From NCBI RefSeq assembly GCF_018408855.1, contig NZ_AP024327.1, forward strand, positions 124,001 to 188,000: a stretch of 64,000 nt of DNA, given 5' to 3'. The stretch comes from Caballeronia sp. NK8. Its GTDB lineage: Bacteria; Pseudomonadota; Gammaproteobacteria; Burkholderiales; Burkholderiaceae. Shown here piece after piece: positions 44,421 to 53,629 of this stretch (the stretch's first letter is position 1; each line of letters starts with the position of its first letter). The notes under the pieces were generated by a model, which saw nothing but the letters and a program-made list of their open reading frames with translations, did no database searches and had not been told where the DNA came from. The position numbers were made by a program, and so were the translations under genes.

Positions 44421-45911
44421 TCAGTTCGCCCAAGGCAGCGGGGCGTCGTTCAAGCCCCAGTACAGGCTCTTTTGCTGCATGTATTCGCGCAGGCCGAGGC
44501 GGCCTTTCTCGCGGCCCATGCCGCTGTCCTTCCAGCCGCCGAAGGGTGTGGAAATCGAAAACTGCTTGTACGTGTTGATCCAGACCGTGCCGGTGTTCAA
44601 AGCGCGTGCCATGCCCCACGCGCGCTTGTAGTCGCGCGTCCAGATGCCGGCGGCAAGGCCGAACACGCTGTCGTTCGCCTGTGCGAGCAGCGCGGCTTCG
44701 TCGTCGAAGGGCAGGGCGGCCAGCACCGGGCCGAAGATCTCTTCCTGGCACATGCGCGCATCGTTGGTGAGGCCTTCGATGATCGTCGGCAGAAAGAAGA
44801 AGCCTTTCTCGCGGCCCTCGCCGCTGGGACGTTCACCGCCGCACAGCAGCGTGCCGCCTTCGTCGAGACCGAGCGCGACGTAACGTTCGATGCTTTCGCG
44901 ATGCTGCCCCGTGATGAGCGGGCCCATCTGCGTGTTCTCGCGCGTCGGATCGCCGACGCGCAGCTTGCGCGCGCCGTCGACGAGCCGCGCCATGAATTCG
45001 GCATACACGGTACGCTCGACGAACAGGCGCGATCCCGCGATGCACGATTCGCCCGACGAACTGAAGATGCCGTACAGCACGCCGTTGACCGCGTGATCGA
45101 GATCGGCGTCGGCATACACGATGGTCGGCGACTTGCCGCCGAGTTCGAGCGATACCGGCATCAGCTTTTCCGCGGCGAGTCGCGCGATGCCGCGACCGAC
45201 TTCCGTGCCGCCCGTGAACGCGACCTTCTTCACGAGCGGATGGCGCACGAGCGCATCGCCGATGACGGAGCCTTTGCCGGGCAGCACGCTGACGACGCCC
45301 TTCGGCACGCCCGCTTCCTCGCAGATGCGCGCGAGTGCGAGCGATGCGAGCGGCGTTACTTCAGCGGGCTTCAGCACGACGGCATTGCCTGCGGCGAGCG
45401 CGGGCGCGAGCTTCTGCGCGTCCGATGCGATCGGCGAGTTCCACGGCGTGATCGCAGCGATGACGCCGAGCGGCTCGTGCACGCTCATCGTCAGATAGTC
45501 GCCGCGCGAGGGCGTGAGTTCTTCTTCGAGTGTTTCGAGGCACGACGCGAAGTAGCGGAACGTGCTCGCCGCGCTCGCGACGAGCGCGCGCGTTTCGCTG
45601 ATCGGCTTGCCGTTGTCGCGCCGCTGCAACTGCGCGAGCGCTTCGTGACGCGCTTCGATCAGATTCGCGATGCGATGCAGGATGGCGGCGCGCTGATGCG
45701 GCTTCAATCCGGCCCAATCGGCCTTCCGGTAAGCGCGATCCGCGATTTCGACGGCTTCGCGCGCATCGTCGGCGTTGGCCGTGCTGATCTCCGCGTTGAC
45801 GCTTTGATCGGCGGGATAGATGCTCGCGTACTGATTGCCGCGCCCCTGGCGCCATTCGCCGCCGAGATAGATATCGCCGGACGTGACGAGCGAAGTGTCG
45901 GGATGATTCAT
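44421..45911 (-). CDS. Aldehyde dehydrogenase
   Basis: A 496-residue NAD(P)-dependent ALDH. The general base Glu is in SLELGGKSPTIV and the catalytic Cys in SSGESCIAGSRLFV (the usual NxGQxC is here SSGESC). The ending KDSGMGREKG is typical of semialdehyde dehydrogenases. Ten base pairs before VOC and 16 bp after the aspartate-dehydrogenase-like gene, it probably oxidises a ring-cleavage semialdehyde. The ATG at 45911 was chosen because the family starts close to it. Confidence 0.87.
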   Translation of the reverse strand: MNHPDTSLVTSGDIYLGGEWRQGRGNQYASIYPADQSVNAEISTANADDAREAVEIADRAYRKADWAGLKPHQRAAILHRIANLIEARHEALAQLQRRDNGKPISETRALVASAASTFRYFASCLETLEEELTPSRGDYLTMSVHEPLGVIAAITPWNSPIASDAQKLAPALAAGNAVVLKPAEVTPLASLALARICEEAGVPKGVVSVLPGKGSVIGDALVRHPLVKKVAFTGGTEVGRGIARLAAEKLMPVSLELGGKSPTIVYADADLDHAVNGVLYGIFSSSGESCIAGSRLFVERTVYAEFMARLVDGARKLRVGDPTRENTQMGPLITGQHRESIERYVALGLDEGGTLLCGGERPSGEGREKGFFFLPTIIEGLTNDARMCQEEIFGPVLAALPFDDEAALLAQANDSVFGLAAGIWTRDYKRAWGMARALNTGTVWINTYKQFSISTPFGGWKDSGMGREKGRLGLREYMQQKSLYWGLNDAPLPWAN

Positions 45912-45927
45912 TGTTCCAGAAGCTCCT

Positions 45928-46752
45928 TCAGATGACGCAGCGCGCGGCGCGATTACGCAACGCACGAATCGCGCTGAACGCAGTGAGCGCGGATGTCTTG
46001 GGATTCGACGGCAACGGCTTGCCGCACATTTCGAGCGACATCTCGCCGAACGCGCCGCGCGCGACGATGCGATGCACGTTGCGCTCGACAGCCGGATCGG
46101 CGATCAGGCGCACGCGCGTGCCGTCGAGACCGAGTCCGGCGAGCGCGATGGTCGCCGCGACGTTCGCGTTCTTCGGATAGAGCCGCGCGGCATCGCGTGC
46201 GGTCCCTTCGAAGATGACTCTTTCTTCGGTCAGCGACCGCAGATCGCAGACGTTTTCCGCGGGCGTGCCGAGCCAGCCGAGCGGCGGCTTGCGGCCTGTG
46301 TACTGCACGTCGTCGAGGCCGCCTTCCTTCGCCGCAGCGAGCGCATCGACGCCGCCGATCGCGCCGGACAGCAGCGTGATGGTGGCCGCGCCTTCATCGG
46401 CGGCATGGGACAAGGCATCGAGCAGACCGGCTTCGGACAGCGCGCCGATCGATGCGACCGCGCAATCCGTGCCGGACTTGAGCAGGGGCACGACATGATC
46501 GACGAGCGCCGCATGGCCCGCGCATTCGAGCGCGAACTCGGGATGACTCGCGAGCGCATCGACGTGCGATACGACATCGACGTGATCGCCCAGCACCGAG
46601 CGCACATGATCGCGATCGCGTTCCGGCACGATCACATGCGAGATGCGCACGAGCGGATCGCGGTCGACCGCGCGAAACACCGCCGATCCGATCGCGCCGA
46701 AGCCGATCATCGCGATATCGATCGCATGCTGTGCATGACGGGGATCACGCAT
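45928..46752 (-). CDS. L-aspartate dehydrogenase family protein
   Basis: A 274-residue protein of the NadX family. [15 protein letters not shown] at residues 11-25 is the dinucleotide fold, and [16 protein letters not shown] and [16 protein letters not shown] (catalytic His) form the substrate domain. The family oxidises aspartate to iminoaspartate or oxaloacetate, or works in reverse on 2-oxo acids. No NAD-synthesis genes are near. In a catabolic operon it may release or fix ammonium from an amino-dicarboxylate intermediate, hinting that the growth substrate contains nitrogen. That is inference. Confidence 0.83.
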   Translation of the reverse strand: MRDPRHAQHAIDIAMIGFGAIGSAVFRAVDRDPLVRISHVIVPERDRDHVRSVLGDHVDVVSHVDALASHPEFALECAGHAALVDHVVPLLKSGTDCAVASIGALSEAGLLDALSHAADEGAATITLLSGAIGGVDALAAAKEGGLDDVQYTGRKPPLGWLGTPAENVCDLRSLTEERVIFEGTARDAARLYPKNANVAATIALAGLGLDGTRVRLIADPAVERNVHRIVARGAFGEMSLEMCGKPLPSNPKTSALTAFSAIRALRNRAARCVI

Positions 46753-48412
46753 ATTCCGGCTCCTTCGGCTCTTCCTTCTTCACCGGCGGTCCCGCGAACG
46801 CGGTCGCGAACGAGCCGACCGACAGCATGTCCACTTCGACGAGCACCGGACCGTCGATGGCGAGTCCTTCGCGCACGATGTCATCGGCCTGATCAAGCGA
46901 CGTGATGCGGCGATGCGCGAGGCCGAGGCTCGCGCAGAACTGCGCGAAATCCGGCTGATGCAGATCGACGAACATGCGGCGTCCGCCATACTGCGCATCC
47001 TGAATGTTGCGGATCACGCCATAGCATTGATCGTTCATCAGCACGATCATCACGTTCGCTTTTTCCTGCACGGCCGTGGCGAGTTCGCCGACGTTGACCA
47101 TCAGACCGCCATCGCCGACGAGCGCGACGGTCTTCTTCGCCGCGCCCGAGAGCGCCGCGCCGATCGCCATCTGCATGCCCTGGCCGATGCCGCCGCCGAG
47201 CGCATGCACGCCCGCGCGCGGATTGAAGATCTTCAGCAGGCGATTGCCCCATGTGCTGTTCGAGATCGTGACGTCGCGCACCCAGTTGTAATCGCGGCCG
47301 ACCGCGCGTTGCAGCGAATCGACGAGGCGCCTGTACGGTCCCAGTCCCTTCGCTACTTCCGCGACCGCTGTTTCCCGCGCGGCGGCGAGATCGCCCGCGA
47401 ACGCCGGATCGATGCGGATGCGGCCTTCGAGCAGCGTCGCGAGTTCATCGAGCACGCGCGAGGCGTCGCCATGCACGAAGAGGTCGTTGCGATAGCCACG
47501 GTTGTCGGCGAGCGCATCGGCGTCGACGCGAAAGAGCGGTTGCGGCAGCGCGAGCTTGTACTTCAGCGTTTCGTTGCCACGCAGACGCGAGCCGACGACC
47601 ACCAGCGCGTCGCAGGTCTTGTAGAACGCCTCGACCGACGGATGCACGTTGAACGCGCCGAGAGTTGCGGGATGATCTTCCGGCAGCACGCCGCGTCCTT
47701 GCACGCTCGTCACGACGCCGAAGCCGAGCTTCACCAGACGCTCGACCGCGCTCTTCGCATGACGCGTGCCGCCACCCAGCCACAGCAGCGGGCGCTTCGC
47801 GTTCGTCAGCGCATCGGCGAGTTGTTTCACGCGCAGGCTGTCATGCGTGAGCGCACCGACATGCGGCGCTGCCAGATCGGCGGGCCATTCGATTTCGGCA
47901 GCCTGAATGTCGATCGGAATCTCCACGCTTACCGGACCCGCAGGCGCGGTCAGCGCGACGCGCACGGCCTCGCGGATCGTCGGCAATGCGGTGTCGACGG
48001 TACGCACGCGGAACGCGGCCTTAGAGATCGATTGCAGCATCGACAGTTGATCGGGCGCTTCGTGGATATACGCGAGATCCTGATCGAGATATTCGGTTTC
48101 GATCTGGCCCGTGACATGCAGCAGCGCCGTACCCGCGGTCAGGGCTTCGACCATCGCGCCGGCCGCGTTGCCGGCGGCAGTGCCGGTGGACGTGAACGCA
48201 ACGCCGAGTTCGCCCGAGACTCGCGCGAGGCCATCGGCCATATTCAATGCGCCCGCTTCGCCACGCGCGCCGACATAGCGGATATTGCCGCGACGGCCGA
48301 TCGCATCGAGGATCGGCATGTTGTGAATCGAGATCACGCCGAACGCCGTGCGTACACCGCATTGTTCGAGGAACGCGGCGATCAGTTCGCCGACCGTGGT
48401 TTTCTTAGACAT
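46745..48412 (-). CDS. TPP-dependent enzyme, acetolactate synthase-like
   Basis: A 555-residue three-domain TPP enzyme. The catalytic Glu is in [20 protein letters not shown], the TPP/Mg motif in [19 protein letters not shown], and [20 protein letters not shown] precedes it. It resembles acetolactate synthase or benzoylformate decarboxylase large subunits, but no small subunit is near. Likely roles are decarboxylation or carboligation of a 2-oxo acid from ring cleavage. The start at MSKKTT has an 8-nt overlap with the upstream SDR gene; the end overlaps the aspartate dehydrogenase start by 8 nt. Confidence 0.82.
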   Translation of the reverse strand: MSKKTTVGELIAAFLEQCGVRTAFGVISIHNMPILDAIGRRGNIRYVGARGEAGALNMADGLARVSGELGVAFTSTGTAAGNAAGAMVEALTAGTALLHVTGQIETEYLDQDLAYIHEAPDQLSMLQSISKAAFRVRTVDTALPTIREAVRVALTAPAGPVSVEIPIDIQAAEIEWPADLAAPHVGALTHDSLRVKQLADALTNAKRPLLWLGGGTRHAKSAVERLVKLGFGVVTSVQGRGVLPEDHPATLGAFNVHPSVEAFYKTCDALVVVGSRLRGNETLKYKLALPQPLFRVDADALADNRGYRNDLFVHGDASRVLDELATLLEGRIRIDPAFAGDLAAARETAVAEVAKGLGPYRRLVDSLQRAVGRDYNWVRDVTISNSTWGNRLLKIFNPRAGVHALGGGIGQGMQMAIGAALSGAAKKTVALVGDGGLMVNVGELATAVQEKANVMIVLMNDQCYGVIRNIQDAQYGGRRMFVDLHQPDFAQFCASLGLAHRRITSLDQADDIVREGLAIDGPVLVEVDMLSVGSFATAFAGPPVKKEEPKEPEYA

Positions 48413-49214
48413 GACGAGCAAAGCCTCCGGAAACATCGATATGGCTGCCGGTCGTGTACGACGACAGCGTTGTTGCGAGATAAAAGAGCGCCTGAGCCGC
48501 TTCTTCGGGCAAGCCGAAGCGGCCGAGCGGAATGTTTTTCTTGCGCGCGAGCTCGGCGGTCCATTGCTGCCAGCTCTGGCGCGGCTCTTGTGCTTGCTGG
48601 AAATAGTCCTGGTAGCGCCGCTTCCACTGCCCCGATTCGACGATGCCGATCAGAATCGAATTCACGCGGATGCGTTGCGGGGCGAGTTCCGTTGCGAGCG
48701 ATTTCACGAGGCTCAGCACGCCTGCTCGCGCCGATGATGTCGCGACCATGTGCGGCTCCGGCTGCAACGCGAGCAGTGAGTTCACGCAGACGATCGCGGG
48801 CGAGGGCGCATCCTTCAGCATCGGCAGAAAGGCGCGCGTCGGGCGGATGATGCTGAAGTACTTCAGCTCCAGTTCGTCGCGCCAGGCGTCGTCGGTGGTA
48901 TCGGCGAAGGTGGACACGCGGCCTTGTCCCGCGTTGTTCACCAGCATGTCGACGCGGCCGAAGCGCTCTATCACGCGTGAGGCGAAGGCGTTCACCTGGC
49001 TCTCATCGAGCACATCGCAACGTGAAGCGAGCAATTGCGCTTGCGGGAATTCCTTCGCGAGCGCGGCGTGCGCGGCTTCGAGCCGTTCGCCGTTGCGTCC
49101 GCAAATGGCCACTGATGCGCCCGCTTGCAGAAACAAACGCGCCGTCGCGAAGCCGATGCCTGACGAACCGCCGGTCACGACCGCAACTTGCCCTGAAAGA
49201 TCGATCTGAATCAT
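48405..49214 (-). CDS. SDR family protein lacking the catalytic Tyr and Lys
   Basis: A 269-residue SDR. The cofactor site is intact (TGGSSGIG, then LVNNAGQG) and the catalytic Ser is in CVNSLLAL. Counting on from that Ser, the Tyr position is Thr and the Lys position is Arg (segment VATSSARAGVLSLVKSL). Without Tyr and Lys normal dehydrogenase chemistry is doubtful. It may catalyse another reaction, such as isomerisation or dehydration, or bind cofactor only. Its start overlaps the IclR stop (ATGA). Confidence 0.83.
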   Translation of the reverse strand: MIQIDLSGQVAVVTGGSSGIGFATARLFLQAGASVAICGRNGERLEAAHAALAKEFPQAQLLASRCDVLDESQVNAFASRVIERFGRVDMLVNNAGQGRVSTFADTTDDAWRDELELKYFSIIRPTRAFLPMLKDAPSPAIVCVNSLLALQPEPHMVATSSARAGVLSLVKSLATELAPQRIRVNSILIGIVESGQWKRRYQDYFQQAQEPRQSWQQWTAELARKKNIPLGRFGLPEEAAQALFYLATTLSSYTTGSHIDVSGGFARHV

Positions 49215-50071
49215 TGCAACCCCAGAGACTTCATATAGCGGCTCGACGCTGAAGCACGCGCGGCCGGACGATAGTTGAGACGCATGGAGAGCGCGTCGGC
49301 GGCTTCGCGAACCTTGTCGATGAGGCCGCTTTCGAGCAGCGCGGCGTCGATCTCGGGACGCGGAATCGTCGTCGTGATGACGGCGACGATGCGCCCCGTG
49401 TCGTTGCGAACCGGCGCGGTGACGACCGAAATGCCGCGCTCGAACGACGATTGACTCGTCGCGTAGCCGCGTTCGGCGTCTTCCTTCACGCGTTCGTAAA
49501 GTTCTTCCACGGTTTCGGGCGTCGACTTCGTGAAGCGCTCCAGAGGTTGTTCCGGATAGAGCACGCGCAGTTCATCGAGCGAGAGATCGCCCATCAATAC
49601 ATGACCATGCGTGGTCGCATGCGCGGGCAGTCGCGTGCCGACGTTCACCTTCACCGAGCTGAAGATCGGCGCGTGACTCTGCGCCTTCGCGACGAACACG
49701 ACGTCGCGGCCATCGCGAATGAGGATGTGACTCGTGAGGCCGGTCGCATCGCGCAACGCTTCGATGATCGGCAGGCCGAGATCGGTCAGTTCGAGCGAAC
49801 TCAGGTATTCGAAGCCGAGACGCAGCACCGCGACGCCGAGGCGATAGTTGCGGTCCTTGTCCGCGCGTTCCAGAAAGCCGAGCGATTCGAGTGTCTGAAG
49901 CAGACGGAAAACCGTCGTGCGCGGAATGCCGAGACGCCGCGACAATTCGGGCGCGCCGAGCACGGGTTCGCGCGGCGAGAACTCGGTGAGAATCTTCAGT
50001 CCGCGTTCGAGGCCCGGCACGATATAAGTCGGCTCGCTCTTGTCGGCTTCTTCTGTGGCGAGTGATGTCAT
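49211..50071 (-). CDS. IclR family regulator inside the Rieske operon
   Basis: A 286-residue protein. YIVPGLERGLKILTEFSPREPVLGAPELSRRLGIPRTTVFRLLQTLESLGFLERA (family winged-helix run, about residues 14-68) is nearly identical in wording to the IclR protein at 55459-56358. The effector domain has DVVFVAKAQSHAPIFSS and LPAHATTHGHVLMGDLS, a PcaR/PobR-like variant. Its ATG overlaps the hydrolase stop, so it is made as part of the operon it probably controls. Confidence 0.87.
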   Translation of the reverse strand: MTSLATEEADKSEPTYIVPGLERGLKILTEFSPREPVLGAPELSRRLGIPRTTVFRLLQTLESLGFLERADKDRNYRLGVAVLRLGFEYLSSLELTDLGLPIIEALRDATGLTSHILIRDGRDVVFVAKAQSHAPIFSSVKVNVGTRLPAHATTHGHVLMGDLSLDELRVLYPEQPLERFTKSTPETVEELYERVKEDAERGYATSQSSFERGISVVTAPVRNDTGRIVAVITTTIPRPEIDAALLESGLIDKVREAADALSMRLNYRPAARASASSRYMKSLGLQ

Positions 50072-50928
50072 GGTGTTACTCCGTCGTTCATGTGACATTC
50101 GATGCCCTGGCAAAACGCATCGATCAGCGCCGTGTAGGCGGCGGGCGATTCGACATAGCCCGCATGTCCGGCACGCGGAATGACTTGCAGGCTGACGTGC
50201 GCGGCCTGCGCGATGGGTGCGCAAGCGTCGGGCGGCGTGATCGTGTCTTCTGCGCCCACCGCCACCGCGATACGTCCGTGAAAGCGCGCGATATCCGCTG
50301 CGAGATGCGCGTTCGCGAGCAGATGCGTCGCTTGTGCGTAGCCCTCGGGCACGATGCGCGCCATGTTCCAGCGCACCCATTCGCGTGCGGTTTCATCGGC
50401 GTATTGCGAGACCATGTTCGCGCTGCGTTCTTGCGCGAGTCGTTGCGGGCCGAGTTCGGCGAGCAACTTCAAACGTGCGTCGCGTCTGGACTCGCGCACG
50501 TCCTTCGATGCAGCGCCATAACCCGCAGCGGGCGATATCAGCATCAGGCCCGCGACGCGCTCGGGCATGTCGGCGGCGAACGAACCCGCGATGATCGCGC
50601 CCAGCGAATGACCGACGAGCACGCAGCGCGTGACGCCCAGCGCATCGAGCCACGCTGACAGTGCGTTCGCGTAATCGCACGCCACCGGCGATTCACTCGT
50701 CACGCGAGTGGACGCGCCATATCCCGGCGCATCCCACGCGAGCACGCGACGCTTCGCGCCGAGCACGTCGAGTTGCCGCACCCACGACGCCGCGCCCGAG
50801 CCGATTCCATGCAGCAACACGACGGGCAGGGTGCGCAGGTGCATTGCACCTGCTTCGCGATAACCCGTGATGCCGTGCGCGGTGTTGATCCGCATATCGG
50901 CGAACGAGGCGAGCGTCTCGATGTTCAT
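50068..50928 (-). CDS. Alpha/beta hydrolase, probable ring-cleavage product hydrolase
   Basis: A 286-residue hydrolase of the MhpC/BphD size. The oxyanion HGIGSGAASW is near residue 40, the nucleophile Ser is in CVLVGHSLGAIIAG, Asp in VAVGAEDTITPP, and His in PRAGHAGYVESP. C-C bond hydrolases of meta-cleavage pathways share this layout. It lies 7 bp after the cupin gene and overlaps the IclR start. An ester or lactone substrate is possible too. Confidence 0.85.
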   Translation of the reverse strand: MNIETLASFADMRINTAHGITGYREAGAMHLRTLPVVLLHGIGSGAASWVRQLDVLGAKRRVLAWDAPGYGASTRVTSESPVACDYANALSAWLDALGVTRCVLVGHSLGAIIAGSFAADMPERVAGLMLISPAAGYGAASKDVRESRRDARLKLLAELGPQRLAQERSANMVSQYADETAREWVRWNMARIVPEGYAQATHLLANAHLAADIARFHGRIAVAVGAEDTITPPDACAPIAQAAHVSLQVIPRAGHAGYVESPAAYTALIDAFCQGIECHMNDGVTP

Positions 50929-50935
50929 CGCAGCC

Positions 50936-51463
50936 TCAGCGCTTGAGGTTCGCCAGCGGCGAATCCGGCGGATACGTCGGCGTGATCGGCTTCGATGCGC
51001 CGAGCATCACGCACATCAGCGCGTCTTCCTCGCCGATGTTGATCTCCGTGCGATACACGCCCGGCGGTACGGAGATGAGATCGCGCTCGCCGAGCACGGC
51101 TTCCCACGTTTGTCCGTCCTTCTCGCAGATCACTTTCATCTTGCCGCGCAACACGAAGAAAATTTCTTCGACGTCGATATGAATGTGGCTCGGCCCGATG
51201 TTGCCGGCGGGAATGACCATCGTCGAAAACGTGAAGCTGCCCGAGGGGACCGTGTTCATGTCCTTCGCGACGCCGGTGCCGCCCGTGCCGACATAGCGCA
51301 TTTGCGCCCGGCGATATTTCGGGTCGTAGTCGGCCTGGAACTTGAGCGCGTCCCAGTCGTAGCGGCGCGTTTCGAGGCGCGCGACGCGCGAGTCCATCCA
51401 TTGATCGAAGCTCGCGTCGGCGGGCTGGTCCCACGATTTGCGTTCGATGTCTGCATCGGCCAT
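50936..51463 (-). CDS. Cupin domain protein
   Basis: A 175-residue single cupin. GPSHIHIDVEEIFFVLRGKMKV has the HxH..E metal-ligand pattern, and SVPPGVYRTEINIGEED the second motif. The N-terminal 60 residues are not cupin. GGAGAA precedes the ATG at 51463. Small metal cupins in catabolic operons act as dioxygenases, isomerases or stabilisers of reactive intermediates; I cannot tell which here. Confidence 0.8.
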   Translation of the reverse strand: MADADIERKSWDQPADASFDQWMDSRVARLETRRYDWDALKFQADYDPKYRRAQMRYVGTGGTGVAKDMNTVPSGSFTFSTMVIPAGNIGPSHIHIDVEEIFFVLRGKMKVICEKDGQTWEAVLGERDLISVPPGVYRTEINIGEEDALMCVMLGASKPITPTYPPDSPLANLKR

Positions 51464-51492
51464 AGCCTTCTCCAGGTTATATGTAGAGCGAA

Positions 51493-52245
51493 TCAATTCA
51501 TCACGAAGCCGCCGTTCACCGGCAGCAACTGGCCCGTCACGAAACGCGCGGCGTCCGAGAGCAGGAACAGCGCGGGGCCGTTCACGTCGTCGGGCACTTG
51601 CGCGCGCGTCAGTGCGCGGCCTTTGAGGTAATACTCGTGCCGCTCGGCGGGCACGTAGGCGGTGGCTTCCACTTCGGTGAGGCCGGGCGCGATTGCGTTG
51701 ACGGTCACGTTGCTCGTGCCGAACTCGCGGGCGAGCGAACGCGTCATCGCGATCACCGCGCCCTTGCTCGCGACATAGGCGAGCAGCTTCGGCGCGCCCC
51801 ACAAGGCCGTATCCGATGCTATGTTCACGATCGCGCCGCGTCCCGACTCCTTCAGATGCGGCAGGCACGCCACGCTCATCAGCCACGTGCCGCGCACGTT
51901 GACGTTCATCACGGCGTCCCACGTTTGCGGCGTGAGTTCATCAGCGGACTTGCCGCCCGAGTTCGTGATCGCTGCGTTGTTGATGAGGCCGTCGAGACCG
52001 CCCAGGGCTTTTACGCTTGCTTCGACAAACCCGGAGATGCTCTGCGGCTCATTCAGATCGAGCGGGAAGAAGTACGCATTCGGCAGTTCACGCGCGAGCG
52101 CCTCGCCTTCCGCATGCAGGACGTCGCCGAACGCGACGCGCGCGCCGTTCGCCACGAGCGCCCTGACGAACGCCGCGCCGAGTCCGCGAGCGCCGCCGGT
52201 CACGAGCACGCGGCGGCCGTTGACCGCATTCGACGCATCACGCAT
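51493..52245 (-). CDS. SDR family dehydrogenase, probable cis-diol dehydrogenase
   Basis: A 250-residue classical SDR with TGGARGLG, NNAAITNSGG, Ser in VNIASDTALWG and the intact YVASK catalytic pair. Its start overlaps the Rieske oxygenase stop by 8 nt, so the likely job is oxidation of the cis-dihydrodiol formed by that oxygenase to a catechol. Confidence 0.85.
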   Translation of the reverse strand: MRDASNAVNGRRVLVTGGARGLGAAFVRALVANGARVAFGDVLHAEGEALARELPNAYFFPLDLNEPQSISGFVEASVKALGGLDGLINNAAITNSGGKSADELTPQTWDAVMNVNVRGTWLMSVACLPHLKESGRGAIVNIASDTALWGAPKLLAYVASKGAVIAMTRSLAREFGTSNVTVNAIAPGLTEVEATAYVPAERHEYYLKGRALTRAQVPDDVNGPALFLLSDAARFVTGQLLPVNGGFVMN

Positions 52246-53302
52246 GAGCGTGCTCCGTGTTCTTCGGCAGCGCCTCGAGCGCGGCGAGATGCTGTTGCGC
52301 GCGCTGCTTCAGCATGCGGCGCACACGCGTCATGCCGACATCGTGCTGATAGAGGAATTCGTGATTGCGCGCGTTCGGCGCGAGGCTTTCGAGCACGTAG
52401 CGGTCTTGCTCCAGCACGGCCCAGTGCAGCCCTTCGAGACGATTGCGATACAGGAAGCGCCATGCATCGCGCTGCCAGCCGGACACCTTGCGCGTGCGCC
52501 AGAAATAGACCTGGCAATTGTCTTCATCGACGGGCGTCGCGAAGCCGATGATCCCGAAGTTGCCGCCCGGGCCGAACTTCTTCTTGTACGGAATCGCGAG
52601 ACGCATCCACAGGCAGCCGGTTTCGCCGAGTTCCACCCAGTCGAAGTTCACGTCGCGCTGATTGACCTTCTCGAACATCAGACCCGTTTCGGTTTTGCGC
52701 ACGCGCATGTCCGCCTGCTTGTCGCCTTCGGCCATCGAGTGCGACGTCGCATGCAGGTACGCGCCGTGCATCGGGTCCATCACGTTGTCGATCGCGTACT
52801 GGTAATTGCACTTCCAGTGCGACATGCACAGGAAGCTCGCGTATTCGTCGCCGACGAGTTCTTCCGGCAGCACGAGCGGCGCGGGTTCCTTGTTGGCTTC
52901 ATCTCCGAACCAGAGGAAGACCGCGCCCGCGTGTTCTTCGACGGGATACGACTTCACGCACTTCTGGCCTTCGAGCGGACATGCCGACACGGCGGGCACT
53001 TTCTGCACGGTGCCGCTGCCATCGATTTCGATGCCGTGATACCAGCACGCGACGCTGCCGCCGAGGTTCCAGCCGAGCGACAGACGCGCGCCGCGATGCG
53101 GGCAGCGGTCTTCGAGCGCGTGCACTTTGCCTTCGTGGTCGCGCCAGAGCACGATCTGATCGCCGAGGCGCGTCAGGCCGATGGGCGCATTCGCCACTTG
53201 CCAGCTCGGCGCGACGGGATACCAGTAGTTGCGCAAGCCGCGATCGAGATAAGCCTGAACGGGATCGGCGGCGGCTGTTGTGGATTGCTGAGGGGACGTC
53301 AT
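52238..53302 (-). CDS. Rieske non-heme iron oxygenase, alpha subunit
   Basis: A 354-residue ring-hydroxylating oxygenase. The Rieske cluster ligands are Cys67-x-His69 and Cys86-x2-His89, and the mononuclear iron site is in DNVMDPMHGAYLHATSH. It is shorter than the 450-residue biphenyl or naphthalene oxygenases and resembles the alpha-only trimers (vanillate, phthalate or phenoxybenzoate types); no beta subunit gene is present. Electrons should come from the ferredoxin at 53630 and the reductase at 42235. It probably adds dioxygen to, or demethylates, an aromatic acid. Confidence 0.92.
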   Translation of the reverse strand: MTSPQQSTTAAADPVQAYLDRGLRNYWYPVAPSWQVANAPIGLTRLGDQIVLWRDHEGKVHALEDRCPHRGARLSLGWNLGGSVACWYHGIEIDGSGTVQKVPAVSACPLEGQKCVKSYPVEEHAGAVFLWFGDEANKEPAPLVLPEELVGDEYASFLCMSHWKCNYQYAIDNVMDPMHGAYLHATSHSMAEGDKQADMRVRKTETGLMFEKVNQRDVNFDWVELGETGCLWMRLAIPYKKKFGPGGNFGIIGFATPVDEDNCQVYFWRTRKVSGWQRDAWRFLYRNRLEGLHWAVLEQDRYVLESLAPNARNHEFLYQHDVGMTRVRRMLKQRAQQHLAALEALPKNTEHAHA

Positions 53303-53319
53303 GGGGAAGTGCTCCTTCT

Positions 53320-53628
53320 TTATTCAGCGAGCGTGCGAAGTTCGGCGGCGAGACGGTCGGCGGTCCATGCGGTGCCTTCCGGCGTGCGGAAGCCTTCCTT
53401 GTTCAAGCCCGCGACCACTTGCTCCAGTTCCAGCGCGCCCGCTTCGAAGACGCGTTCGAGCGCATCGCCAAAGTCGTTTTCGTATTGCGTCGGCTCGGCA
53501 CGGCGCGTCTGCCAGATGAAGTTTTCGGTTTCACCCGGCTTCTCGATCACGCCTTTGCCCGCGACGTTGTTCGGCTGCGGCGCGAGCCACGGCTTGAGAT
53601 TCGGGTTGAAGTTCACGACTTTTTCCAT
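53320..53628 (-). CDS. Recombinase-like helix-turn-helix protein
   Basis: A 102-residue protein. The C-terminal GLNKEGFRTPEGTAWTADRLAAELRTLAE resembles the small DNA-reading domain found after serine recombinase catalytic domains, but no catalytic domain is present. The N-terminal half (LKPWLAPQPNNVAGKGVIEKPGETENFIWQTRR, roughly residues 9-40) is unlike any regulator I know. It starts one base after the ferredoxin stop and precedes the oxygenase gene. It may be an oxygenase accessory or assembly protein, or a regulator. Confidence 0.65.
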   Translation of the reverse strand: MEKVVNFNPNLKPWLAPQPNNVAGKGVIEKPGETENFIWQTRRAEPTQYENDFGDALERVFEAGALELEQVVAGLNKEGFRTPEGTAWTADRLAAELRTLAE

Positions 53629-53629
53629 G

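Noticed and set aside
46745..48412. Second xsc or biosynthetic acetolactate synthase
   Set aside because: It lacks the Xsc-specific segments seen in the 19529-21373 protein and has no small-subunit gene; it is kept as an unassigned TPP enzyme.
46913..48850. 645-codon plus-strand frame over the TPP enzyme and SDR genes
   Set aside because: Arg-rich product without any domain; the minus-strand genes have full catalytic motifs.
53320..53628. Recombinase-like protein as sign of a mobile element
   Set aside because: No recombinase catalytic domain, no terminal repeats or target duplications, and the gene is tightly fitted in an operon.
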